From NCBI RefSeq assembly GCF_004345565.1, contig NZ_SLWA01000005.1:330398-394397 (forward strand): a DNA stretch of 64,000 bases, given 5' to 3'. The stretch is from Flavobacterium circumlabens (lineage in GTDB: Bacteria > Bacteroidota > Bacteroidia > Flavobacteriales > Flavobacteriaceae). Each line of letters begins with the position of its first letter. Positions within the stretch are counted from its first letter, which is position 1. Position numbers and translations under genes: made by a program. Of the stretch, positions 1 through 6,416 are shown one piece after another. The notes under the pieces were generated by a model that saw nothing but the letters and a program-made list of their open reading frames with translations, was not told the DNA's origin and did no database searches.

Positions 1-1196
1 CCATCCTTGACATAACAAATGAGAGAGAACGTGAAGATCTTCTTTTAGGAAGGGAACAGAAATTCAGAATGCTGGCCGATTCCGTACCACAACTCATCTG
101 GACTGCTGATTCTCAGGGAAATTTCAACTATTTTAATTTATCAGTTTATAAGTATACGGGATTAGCCGAAAGTGAGATGAGCCAGGGAGGATTGTTATCC
201 CTTATACATAAAGAGGATAGGGATCAATTTATGAAATTATGGTCTGCTGCTATTGGGGCAGGGACTGATTTATCGATAGAGCACCGCTTACTTAATGTTA
301 AAGGTCAATACAGGTGGCATCTTAGCCATGCCTCCGCACAAAAAGATATTCTCGGCAATATCCAGATTTGGGTAGGTACGAGTCATGATATACAGAATCA
401 AAAAACTTTTACCAATGAACTTGAAAAACAGGTCCACGAACGTACTACCGAATTAATGACTAAAAATGGAGATCTGGTCAAAATGAATATAGAATTACGA
501 TCTTTCGCGTATGTTTCGAGTCATGACTTACAAGAGCCTTTACGGAAAATCCAGATGTTTATCAGCCGTTTAGAAGATACAGAAGAAGATGCATTTACAG
601 AAAATGCAAAAGAATATTTTACAAGGATTAAAGTTGCTGCAAGTAGAATGCAGACCCTTATTGTAGATCTTCTGGACTATTCGAGAACAAATACGTTAGA
701 TAAAATATTTGTGAATACCAATTTGGAAGATCTTGTTAAAGAAGTTATAAATGATTACAAAGAAATCATTGAAGAGAAAAATGCCGTAATTGAATTTTTT
801 GATCTATCCGAAGTAAGAGGAATCCCTTTCCAGTTAAGACAGCTTTTTAGTAATCTGATAGGTAATTCTTTAAAATTTACCAGAAAAGGTATTTCGCCTC
901 ATATTATAATCAAAAGGGTAAATATTAAGGAAAAAGAAATAAACGCGCAGTCTGAAAATCCGGAAAGAAACTATTGCCATATTTGTTTTTCAGATAATGG
1001 AATAGGATTTGAAACCGAATATGAAACACGAATTTTTGAAATCTTTCGCCGTTTGCATGATAATGTAGAATTTAAGGGAACCGGTATTGGACTGGCGATC
1101 GTTAAAAAAATTGTTGAAAATCACGAAGGTATTATTACCGCTAAAGGAACTAAAGGAAAAGGAGCACAATTTAATATTTATATCCCTATACTCTAA
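1..1196 (+). CDS. PAS-domain sensor histidine kinase, 5' end outside window
   Basis: Partial gene: the frame is open from base 3, and the first residues (ILDIT, then NERERE) look like the end of a preceding PAS/PAC unit. The first ATG at 69 is therefore probably internal. Next comes a PAS domain (LADSVPQLIWTAD onward), a short coiled linker, then a HisKA dimerisation domain with the phospho-acceptor motif SSHDLQEPLRK. It ends in a HATPase_c domain with the N box (NLIGNSLKFT), G1 box (DNGIGF) and G2 box (GTGIGLAIVKK). No receiver domain follows before the stop. It should autophosphorylate on the H-box His; its response regulator is not in view. It converges on the CheB-like gene with a gap of about 31 bp. 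Family assignment is secure; the signal is unknown. Confidence 0.93.
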   Translation, partial: ILDITNEREREDLLLGREQKFRMLADSVPQLIWTADSQGNFNYFNLSVYKYTGLAESEMSQGGLLSLIHKEDRDQFMKLWSAAIGAGTDLSIEHRLLNVKGQYRWHLSHASAQKDILGNIQIWVGTSHDIQNQKTFTNELEKQVHERTTELMTKNGDLVKMNIELRSFAYVSSHDLQEPLRKIQMFISRLEDTEEDAFTENAKEYFTRIKVAASRMQTLIVDLLDYSRTNTLDKIFVNTNLEDLVKEVINDYKEIIEEKNAVIEFFDLSEVRGIPFQLRQLFSNLIGNSLKFTRKGISPHIIIKRVNIKEKEINAQSENPERNYCHICFSDNGIGFETEYETRIFEIFRRLHDNVEFKGTGIGLAIVKKIVENHEGIITAKGTKGKGAQFNIYIPIL

Positions 1197-1227
1197 AAAT
1201 TTTGAAGTTCTTTCAGGAATTATTAAA

Positions 1228-2232
1228 TCATACGGCAGAATCCGTTACGCTAGCCTCATCGTTACTCAATAAAATGGCTCTTATTCTGTCGATATGTATC
1301 TGTGACATTTTGGACCTCTCTTTAGCAGAGGTCGCTGTGGCTCCTTTTTGATCCTGCGCGATCGTAGTGAGAAGATTTTTTCTTTCTTCAAACATTCTTA
1401 AAGCAGTCCACATCGTTTCTTCAATTTTCATAGTTTGTTCCGTCAGTAAAGTGGCAGCAGTATAAGCATGACCCGTGTGACATCTGTACCGCAAATCAGG
1501 TCCTTTATTCATTTTCCATAAAACACCTCCGCAGCCGGGGCAGTTAAAAGGAACTTGTTCTCCTAGTGAATTAACGGAAGGCAAGTCACTTAACACACGT
1601 TTTGCGATTTGAACCTCTTTGGTAATGTCTTCCGGAATTGCTACCTGTTTTTTAGATTTTCTTGCGACTAAAGTCGAAAGTATACCGCCCATTTCGGCTA
1701 TGGGTATGCAATAATCCGGTTTTATTTGATTTAGTGCGTTTTTAGGCATGTCCGGATAATCGGCATCTGCCGGATCCTGAATAATGCAAATGCCTCCGCA
1801 CCTTTGAATGGCAATTAAACCCGAGGTTCCATCATCCAGATATCCAGTTAAAAGAATTCCAATGGTACGGTTGCCGAAAGAAGTGGCTGCCGACCTGAAT
1901 AAAGGGTCTATTGCAGGGCGCGAACGATTTTCCTGTGCACCTTTAGTGATCAGTATAGAACCATTTTCTTCAATCATCAGGTGATTATCGGAAGGAGCAA
2001 GATATATTTGACCAGATTTAATTTTTTCCCCCTGTGTAGCATGAATGCATTTGAGTTTGCCAATTTTATTTAATTCATTTAGCAATGCGTCGCCTGTAGC
2101 ATCTGACGATAGATGCTGTACAATCAGTAAAGGGGCAGGAAAATCTTTTGGCAGTTGTTCTATTAAGGCTGTTAACGCCTTCATTCCTCCGGCAGAAGTT
2201 CCAACAACAACTATAAATTCGTTTTCTTTCAT
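1228..2232 (-). CDS. CheB-type methylesterase domain protein, no receiver domain
   Basis: Residues 5-190 form a CheB catalytic domain: Ser13 in GTSAGG, His40 in VQHLS and Asp134 in YLDDGTSG occupy the positions of the catalytic triad. The N-terminal receiver domain of classical CheB is absent. The C-terminal third carries a small Cys/His cluster (CPGCGG, then CHTGH) that could bind a metal and is followed by helices. CheB enzymes remove methyl groups from chemoreceptor glutamates, but no chemotaxis genes lie nearby. A role in a histidine-kinase signalling network next to the adjacent kinase is more likely. That role is inference; the domain call is not. The start is an ATG with no better upstream alternative. 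Confidence 0.9.
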   Translation of the reverse strand: MKENEFIVVVGTSAGGMKALTALIEQLPKDFPAPLLIVQHLSSDATGDALLNELNKIGKLKCIHATQGEKIKSGQIYLAPSDNHLMIEENGSILITKGAQENRSRPAIDPLFRSAATSFGNRTIGILLTGYLDDGTSGLIAIQRCGGICIIQDPADADYPDMPKNALNQIKPDYCIPIAEMGGILSTLVARKSKKQVAIPEDITKEVQIAKRVLSDLPSVNSLGEQVPFNCPGCGGVLWKMNKGPDLRYRCHTGHAYTAATLLTEQTMKIEETMWTALRMFEERKNLLTTIAQDQKGATATSAKERSKMSQIHIDRIRAILLSNDEASVTDSAV

Positions 2233-2541
2233 GATTTCTAATTAATTATAGAATTTTAATTCCCGGTTGTTATTTTAAAATTTCAGTTAAAGGCGATTTG
2301 CAATACTCTGCTTAATACCTATTAAAATTATGAACTTGTTAAGTTCTTAGAAGATATCACCTAAAAATCGATGAATTTACTATTGTTTCGATGTTATTAT
2401 TTGCAGCTGGAATTTAGGCAACTGGTTTTGCGTTTTACAGTTACAAGGTCTCCATTCTTTGTGATGTCTAAAGTATTATATTTTTCAATAGAATAGTTAC
2501 ACAACAATTACAATGTGTTTCAAGATTAAAGGGTGTTGCGA
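2233..2541. other. intergenic AT-rich stretch, no gene seen
   Basis: About 309 bases between the start of the CheB-like gene and the truncated end of the GIY-YIG array. I see no convincing open frame, tRNA or terminator hairpin. It presumably holds the promoter of the CheB-like gene. Its right boundary, near 2541, is where similarity to the repeat units begins abruptly. Confidence 0.5.
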
Positions 2542-2606
2542 GTAAAACCAGTGTAGTTTTTATTAAATGTTTCAGAATAAAGAATATAGACAACAAATTC
2601 TTCCAT
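2542..2606 (-). pseudogene. 5' remnant of a GIY-YIG nuclease gene
   Basis: The first 65 bases of the GIY-YIG frame, about 21 codons from its ATG at 2606, match the other copies, including the segment coding for KNYTG. Similarity stops near 2542, where unrelated sequence begins. This is the oldest or most eroded end of the array, farthest from the intact tRNA. It cannot encode the catalytic Arg or Glu. Confidence 0.85.
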
Positions 2607-2663
2607 AAGTAATTGTTATAAACGAAAAAAACACCAACTTTTCAGTGGTGTTTTTTTATTTTG

Positions 2664-2689
2664 TAGCGAGGACGGGAGTTGAACCCGTG
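2664..2689 (-). pseudogene. detached tRNA-Met 3' end (copy 1)
   Basis: Twenty-six bases identical to the T arm, acceptor 3' strand and discriminator of the intact tRNA-Met. There is no D arm, anticodon arm or 5' acceptor strand. On the anticodon side it is joined to the palindrome at 2690-2703. It is not a functional tRNA gene. Confidence 0.9.
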
Positions 2690-2703
2690 TCCGCCGCGGC
2701 GGA
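2690..2703. repeat. 14-bp perfect GC palindrome (copy 1)
   Basis: TCCGCCGCGGCGGA is its own reverse complement and is strikingly GC-rich for this genome. The same word recurs at 3057-3070 and 3425-3438, each time between the GIY-YIG stop codon and the tRNA tail. Beside it sits a second inverted repeat, CGGATT-CT-AATCCG on the minus strand. It could be a cruciform, a protein-binding site or an RNA hairpin. Confidence 0.85.
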
Positions 2704-2718
2704 TTAGAATCCGTTATT

Positions 2719-2972
2719 TTATAAGTTACTGATAAGGTTTTTAATAAATTCCCGTCCAATTCCTGTTTTTAGGTATTTTTCTCTTTTCATCGCTTCAGAT
2801 TTAGAGGAGAAAAACTCAACGTGAATCACCATCCAGGGTCTGAATTTTACAGTGTATCCTTTTGTTCCAAGATGATTATGAGATTTAAACCTTTCCATTA
2901 GATTTGATGTAAAACCAGTGTAGTTTTTATTAAATGTTTCAGAGTAAAGAATATAGACAACAATTCTTCCAT
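2719..2972 (-). pseudogene. frameshifted GIY-YIG nuclease gene (copy 1)
   Basis: This is the same gene as the two intact copies to its right, but one A is missing from a short A run near codon 5 (CAACAATTC against CAACAAATTC on the plus strand). The frame therefore breaks directly after MEE. The region is 254 bases rather than 255. The rest of the coding sequence, including the stop, is still well preserved, so the inactivation looks recent. A sequencing error is possible but would need to be checked. Confidence 0.85.
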
Positions 2973-3030
2973 AAGTAAATTGTTATAAACGAAAAAAACA
3001 CCAACTTTTCAGTGGTGTTTTTTTATTTTG

Positions 3031-3056
3031 TAGCGAGGACGGGAGTTGAACCCGTG
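3031..3056 (-). pseudogene. detached tRNA-Met 3' end (copy 2)
   Basis: Same 26-base tRNA tail as at 2664-2689, followed on its anticodon side by the palindrome at 3057-3070. It lies downstream of the intact GIY-YIG gene that starts at 3340. Confidence 0.9.
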
Positions 3057-3085
3057 TCCGCCGCGGCGGATTAGAATCCGTTATT

Positions 3086-3340
3086 TTATAAGTTATTGAT
3101 AAGGTTTTTAATAAATTCCCGTCCAATTCCTGTTTTTAGGTATTTTTCTCTTTTCATCGCTTCCGATTTAGAGGAGAAAAACTCAACGTGAATCACCATC
3201 CAGGGTCTGAATTTTAAAGTGTATCCTTTTGTTCCAAGATGATTATGAGATTTAAACCTTTCCATTAGATTTGATGTAAAACCAGTGTAGTTTTTATTAA
3301 ATGTTTCAGAGTAAAGAATATAGACAACAAATTCTTCCAT
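3086..3340 (-). CDS. small GIY-YIG nuclease-family protein (copy 2)
   Basis: 84 residues, a complete single GIY-YIG domain. The motif is degenerate at its start (VYIL) with NYTG in place of the YIG strand. The catalytic Arg is probably Arg28 (LMERF), and the metal-binding Glu is Glu60 or Glu65 in SEAMKREKYLK. Family members are usually 80-100 residues and many have no known substrate. The gene follows a terminator-like hairpin downstream of tRNA-Met, so expression needs read-through or an internal promoter. It differs from copy 3 at only four residues (positions 8, 34, 42, 78). Whether it cuts DNA at the tRNA tail is a hypothesis. Confidence 0.88.
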   Translation of the reverse strand: MEEFVVYILYSETFNKNYTGFTSNLMERFKSHNHLGTKGYTLKFRPWMVIHVEFFSSKSEAMKREKYLKTGIGREFIKNLINNL

Positions 3341-3398
3341 AAGTAAATTGTTATAAACGAAAAAAACACCAACTTTTCAGTGGTGTTTTTTTATTTTG

Positions 3399-3424
3399 TA
3401 GCGAGGACGGGAGTTGAACCCGTG
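3399..3424 (-). pseudogene. detached tRNA-Met 3' end (copy 3)
   Basis: Same 26-base tRNA tail as the other two, followed by the palindrome at 3425-3438. It lies downstream of the GIY-YIG gene nearest the intact tRNA. Confidence 0.9.
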
Positions 3425-3451
3425 TCCGCCGCGGCGGATTAGAATCCGTAT

Positions 3452-3706
3452 TTATAAGTTATTGATAAGGTTTTGAATAAATTCCCGTCCAATTCCTGTT
3501 TTTAGGTATTTTTCTCTTTTCATCGCTTCAGATTTAGAGGAGAAAAACTCAACGTGAATCACCATCCAGGGTCTGAATTTTACAGTGTATCCTTTTGTTC
3601 CAAGATAATTATGAGATTTAAACCTTTCCATTAGATTTGATGTAAATCCAGTGTAGTTTTTATTAAATGTTTCAGAATAAAGAACATAGACAACAAATTC
3701 TTCCAT
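3452..3706 (-). CDS. small GIY-YIG nuclease-family protein (copy 3)
   Basis: 84 residues, closely matching copy 2. It has the same NYTG, LMERF and SEAMKREKYLK segments, with Val8, Tyr34, Val42 and Gln78 instead of Ile, His, Leu and Lys. It is the copy nearest the intact tRNA-Met, with the hairpin at 3726-3758 between them. Both intact copies keep the likely catalytic Arg28 and Glu60/Glu65, which suggests the array has not simply decayed. Function beyond the nuclease fold is not known. Confidence 0.88.
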   Translation of the reverse strand: MEEFVVYVLYSETFNKNYTGFTSNLMERFKSHNYLGTKGYTVKFRPWMVIHVEFFSSKSEAMKREKYLKTGIGREFIQNLINNL

Positions 3707-3725
3707 AAGTAAATTGTTATAAACG

Positions 3726-3758
3726 AAAAAAACACCAACTTTTCAGTGGTGTTTTTTT
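3726..3758 (-). terminator. terminator-like hairpin after tRNA-Met
   Basis: AACACCA pairs with TGGTGTT around a loop of about 9 bases, with A/T runs on both sides, so it could terminate in either direction. The same hairpin recurs in every cassette at about 3361-3393, 2992-3024 and 2625-2657. Confidence 0.8.
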
Positions 3759-3764
3759 ATTTTG

Positions 3765-3838
3765 TAGCGAGGACGGGAGTTGAACCCGTGACCTCAGGGT
3801 TATGAATCCTGCGCTCTAACCAACTGAGCTACCTCGCC
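3765..3838 (-). tRNA. tRNA-Met (CAU)
   Basis: A 74-base cloverleaf on the minus strand. The acceptor stem is GGCGAGG with CCTCGCT, the D-arm region is GCTCAGTTGGTTAGAGC, the anticodon loop is TTCATAA (anticodon CAT), and the T arm is ACGGG-TTCAACT-CCCGT. The discriminator is A and no CCA is encoded. CAT could mean elongator Met, initiator Met or Ile2. The paired first acceptor position and absence of initiator features favour the elongator. It is the intact anchor of the adjoining cassette array. Confidence 0.93.
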
Positions 3839-3874
3839 AAAATTGCAAGCGAACCGTGTTCCTCATTGCGGGTG

Positions 3875-3904
3875 CAAATATAAAAATAATATTAGAGCTT
3901 ACAA
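3875..3904 (-). promoter_or_regulatory. promoter of tRNA-Met
   Basis: On the minus strand TATATTTG (plus-strand CAAATATA at 3875-3882) fits the Bacteroidota -7 element TAnnTTTG. A TTG -33 element lies at 3902-3904 with a 19-base spacer. Transcription would start just upstream of the tRNA 5' end. Confidence 0.7.
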
Positions 3905-3991
3905 GCATAAAATGAAGAAAAAAAAATATTTTTAAAAACGCATTGTTTTCGGACATATATTCTTATATTTCGAAAAAATTAAAAGTAGCAC

Positions 3992-4384
3992 ATGGATCCA
4001 AAAATACGTTACGAAATCGAGTTTCCTATAAATTCTTCGCCGCAATTATTATATCAATATATATCCACTCCGTCGGGTTTATCAGAATGGTTCGCTGATA
4101 ATGTAAACTCAAGAGGGGAATTTTTCACTTTTATCTGGAATGATTCGCAGGAAAAAGCGCGTCTGGCTTCTAAAAAAACAGGTGAAAAAGTAAAGTTTAA
4201 ATGGGTAGATGAAAGCAGTAAGGATACCGAATACTTTTTTGAACTTCATATCCTGGTCGATGAACTGACTAAAGATGTGTCCTTAATGGTAGTTGATTTC
4301 GCTGAAAAAGAAGAAGTGGGCGAAGCTAAACAATTGTGGGAGAATCAAATCTCAGACTTGAAACATCTTATAGGATCTGTTTAG
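3992..4384 (+). CDS. START-like domain protein
   Basis: 130 residues. It begins YEIEFPINSSPQLLYQYISTPSGLSEWFADNV, the pattern of the flavobacterial START-like (SRPBCC fold) family, whose fold makes a hydrophobic ligand cavity. The Trp-Phe pair after GLSEW is typical of AHSA1/START relatives. There is no signal peptide or membrane segment, so it is cytoplasmic. It is a single gene between the tRNA-Met promoter and an aminotransferase gene. Ligand and pathway are unknown. Confidence 0.8.
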   Translation: MDPKIRYEIEFPINSSPQLLYQYISTPSGLSEWFADNVNSRGEFFTFIWNDSQEKARLASKKTGEKVKFKWVDESSKDTEYFFELHILVDELTKDVSLMVVDFAEKEEVGEAKQLWENQISDLKHLIGSV

Positions 4385-4404
4385 TAAAAGTCTATTTAAT
4401 GCCT

Positions 4405-4438
4405 TATATTTGCCCTGAACAAAATTCAGGGTTTTTTT
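4405..4438 (+). promoter_or_regulatory. overlapping promoter and terminator hairpin
   Basis: TATATTTG at 4405-4412 fits the -7 promoter consensus. Directly after it, CCCTGAA and TTCAGGG form a hairpin followed by seven T, and the T run ends at the ATG at 4439. A transcript starting here would begin at or inside the left arm and not fold the hairpin. Read-through from the upstream gene would fold it and stop. So one short segment can insulate two genes. Confidence 0.6.
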
Positions 4439-5278
4439 ATGATCAATTTTAACGGAAACATAGTGGAGCAGGAAGAGAATATATTAACTCAAAATCGTGC
4501 TTTTTTGTATGGTGATGGTGTTTTTGAAACGCTAAAAATAATCAACAGCAAAATATTGTTTCTCGAAGATCATTATTTCAGGTTAATGGCTTCAATGCGT
4601 GTGGTCAGAATGGAAATTCCCATGAATTTCACCATGGAATACCTGGAAGAGCAAGTTTTAAAAGTGGTGAAGGAAAATGGATTTTCGGCCTCAGCAAGAG
4701 CGAGAATTACTGTTTTTAGAAAGGATGGAGGTTTGTATTTGCCAAAAACAAACGAAGTTTCATTTTTAATTCACACAACTGCACTTGAAAACACGTCATA
4801 CGTCTTAAATACAGCTCCTTATGAGGTTGATTTGTATAAAGATTTCTATGTGACCAAACAATTATTATCGTCCATTAAAACGACTAATAAACTGATTAAT
4901 GTTACCGGAAGTATTTTTGCTCACGAAAATGGTTTGGATAATTGCATTTTGGTAAATGATACTAAAAATGTTGTTGAGGTATTACAGGGAAATTTATTTA
5001 TGGTTATGGGTAAAAAACTGATCACCCCGCCAATTTCAGAAGGTTGTCTGAATGGAGTAATGCGTAAACAGATTTTAGCTCTGGCTAAGAAAACAGAAGG
5101 CATAGAAGTAAGTGAAGAAATAATTTCTCCGTTCGATCTTCAAAAAGCAGACGAATTATTTCTGACAAATGTAATCACAGGGATACAACCGATAAGTAAA
5201 TATCGAAAAAAAGAATTTACAAACAGTCTGGCTCATTTATTAGTGCAGAAGCTGAATGAATCTATATCTGAAAATTAA
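4439..5278 (+). CDS. class IV PLP aminotransferase (aminodeoxychorismate lyase / BCAT type)
   Basis: 279 residues. FLYGDGVFETLK near the N-terminus and SSIKTTNKL with Lys147, the Schiff-base lysine for pyridoxal phosphate, identify fold-type IV. The following AHENGLDNCILVND and NGVMRKQIL segments are also typical. Family members include branched-chain aminotransferase, D-amino-acid aminotransferase and 4-amino-4-deoxychorismate lyase (PabC, folate synthesis). The length and the short first motif favour a PabC-like lyase, but substrate cannot be fixed by reading. Its stop codon overlaps the stop of the convergent YqgE gene. Confidence 0.85.
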   Translation: MINFNGNIVEQEENILTQNRAFLYGDGVFETLKIINSKILFLEDHYFRLMASMRVVRMEIPMNFTMEYLEEQVLKVVKENGFSASARARITVFRKDGGLYLPKTNEVSFLIHTTALENTSYVLNTAPYEVDLYKDFYVTKQLLSSIKTTNKLINVTGSIFAHENGLDNCILVNDTKNVVEVLQGNLFMVMGKKLITPPISEGCLNGVMRKQILALAKKTEGIEVSEEIISPFDLQKADELFLTNVITGIQPISKYRKKEFTNSLAHLLVQKLNESISEN

Positions 5279-5835
5279 TTCAGATATGGATTTTCAGGTG
5301 CATTCGACCAAATAAGATAATCTCCGCCCAACTCAATTATTTGTTCTTTCCAAAAATGAGTGGTGGATTTTCCGATAATTTTATTCTTGTAATTATTATC
5401 GGCAATGATCCAGGAGTTTCCCTGCATTTCACTTTCAAGCTGATTTTCATCCCAACCGGTATACCCTAAGAAAAAACGAATATTATTTTTGTTAATAGAT
5501 CCGTCATTTATTAAGTCTTTGGTCGATTCGAAATCACCTCCCCAATAAATTCCATTAGAAATCTCCACACTATTCGGGATTAACTCTGGAATATTGTGAA
5601 TGAAATAAAGATTGTCCTGCTCTACAGGACCTCCATTATATATCTTAAAGCTAGCATCAATTTCAGGAATTAAGTCATTAATTGTATATTTTAATGGCTT
5701 GTTTATTATAAATCCTATTGATCCTTCTTTGTTATGGTCTGCTAATAAAATTACCGATCTGTTAAAAGATAAATCTCCAATTATTGAAGGCTCGGCAATA
5801 AGCAGGTGTCCTTTTTTTAATTTTTCTGAAATCAT
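5275..5835 (-). CDS. YqgE/AlgH family protein
   Basis: 186 residues from the ATG at 5835. The typical family opening KKGHLLIAEPSIIGDLSFNRSVILL is followed by GFIINKPL, YNGGPVEQD and FLGYTGWDENQLE. These are the conserved blocks of the AlgH/YqgE fold, whose biochemical role is not established. The open frame extends 28 codons further upstream, but that extension runs into the terminator of the HU gene and has no family similarity, so the internal ATG is preferred. The gene overlaps the aminotransferase stop by 4 bases. Confidence 0.9.
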   Translation of the reverse strand: MISEKLKKGHLLIAEPSIIGDLSFNRSVILLADHNKEGSIGFIINKPLKYTINDLIPEIDASFKIYNGGPVEQDNLYFIHNIPELIPNSVEISNGIYWGGDFESTKDLINDGSINKNNIRFFLGYTGWDENQLESEMQGNSWIIADNNYKNKIIGKSTTHFWKEQIIELGGDYLIWSNAPENPYLN

Positions 5836-5907
5836 ACGGCTACAATTTTTATTAAATTTAATCATAAAATTTTTAAAATCCCAAATAAAATCGTTAAACC
5901 GCACAAA

Positions 5908-5935
5908 AAAACCCTCCATGAGGAGGGTTTTAATT
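5908..5935 (-). terminator. terminator of the HU gene
   Basis: AAAACCCTCC pairs with GGAGGGTTTT around ATGA. On the minus strand it is followed by a run of T. It lies 29 bases past the HU stop codon. Confidence 0.85.
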
Positions 5936-5963
5936 ATATTATAAGTTTAGAGAACTTTCTTAC

Positions 5964-6236
5964 TTAGTTCACTGCACCTTCTAATTCAGCACCAGCTTTA
6001 AATTTCACTACATTTTTAGCAGCGATTTTGATAGTTTTTCCAGTTTGTGGATTTCTACCGTCTCTAGCAGCTCTAGCAGATACTGACCATGATCCGAAAC
6101 CTACTAGTGAAATTCTTCCTCCTTTTTTCAAAGTAGTCCCTACATTACCTAAAAAAGACTCTAAAGCTAATTTAGCCGCAGCTTTTGTAATTCCTGCATC
6201 AGCAGCGATAGCATCGATTAATTCTGATTTGTTCAT
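5964..6236 (-). CDS. hup: HU-family DNA-binding protein
   Basis: 90 residues, the normal length of HU. MNKSELIDAIAADAGITKAAA is the N-terminal helical dimerisation part. VGFGSWSVSARAARDGRNPQTGKTIKI is the beta arm with the conserved R-x-GRNPQTG tip that bends DNA. It acts as a dimer to compact the nucleoid. It is a single gene with its own promoter at 6282-6311 and a strong terminator, as expected for an abundant protein. Confidence 0.96.
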   Translation of the reverse strand: MNKSELIDAIAADAGITKAAAKLALESFLGNVGTTLKKGGRISLVGFGSWSVSARAARDGRNPQTGKTIKIAAKNVVKFKAGAELEGAVN

Positions 6237-6281
6237 AATTATTAGTTATTAATTGTTGGTTAAAAAAAAATTGTTAATACA

Positions 6282-6311
6282 CAAATTTAGTAGGAAATCC
6301 GTTCCTTGCAA
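6282..6311 (-). promoter_or_regulatory. promoter of the HU gene
   Basis: Minus-strand TAAATTTG (CAAATTTA at 6282-6289) is a -7 element, and a TTG -33 element lies at 6309-6311 with a 19-base spacer. Confidence 0.65.
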
Positions 6312-6416
6312 GTGTTTTCTTTAAATTTAGCAAAAATTGTTAATAACTTACTTTTTTTGTTCATAAAGCGTGTTATTTGTGGCTTAAAACAGGTAAAAAC
6401 CCCTGTTTTATTGACC

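Larger units (their letters stand above)
2542..3764 (-). repeat. tandem array of GIY-YIG / tRNA-tail cassettes
   Basis: Three full units of 366-368 bp plus a truncated distal piece lie immediately downstream of the tRNA-Met gene. The unit start, marked by the tRNA-tail sequence, recurs at 2664, 3031 and 3399, and the intact tRNA ends at 3765. In the direction of the minus strand each unit reads: terminator-like hairpin, GIY-YIG open frame, imperfect inverted repeat, perfect 14-bp GC palindrome, and a 26-base copy of the tRNA-Met 3' end that then runs into the next hairpin. The units are nearly identical at the nucleotide level. This could be repeated insertion into the tRNA 3' end, or tandem duplication of one such insertion. 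Confidence 0.9.

Noticed and set aside
2664..3424. Three extra tRNA genes
   Set aside because: Each match covers only the T arm and acceptor 3' strand. D arm, anticodon arm and 5' acceptor strand are missing.
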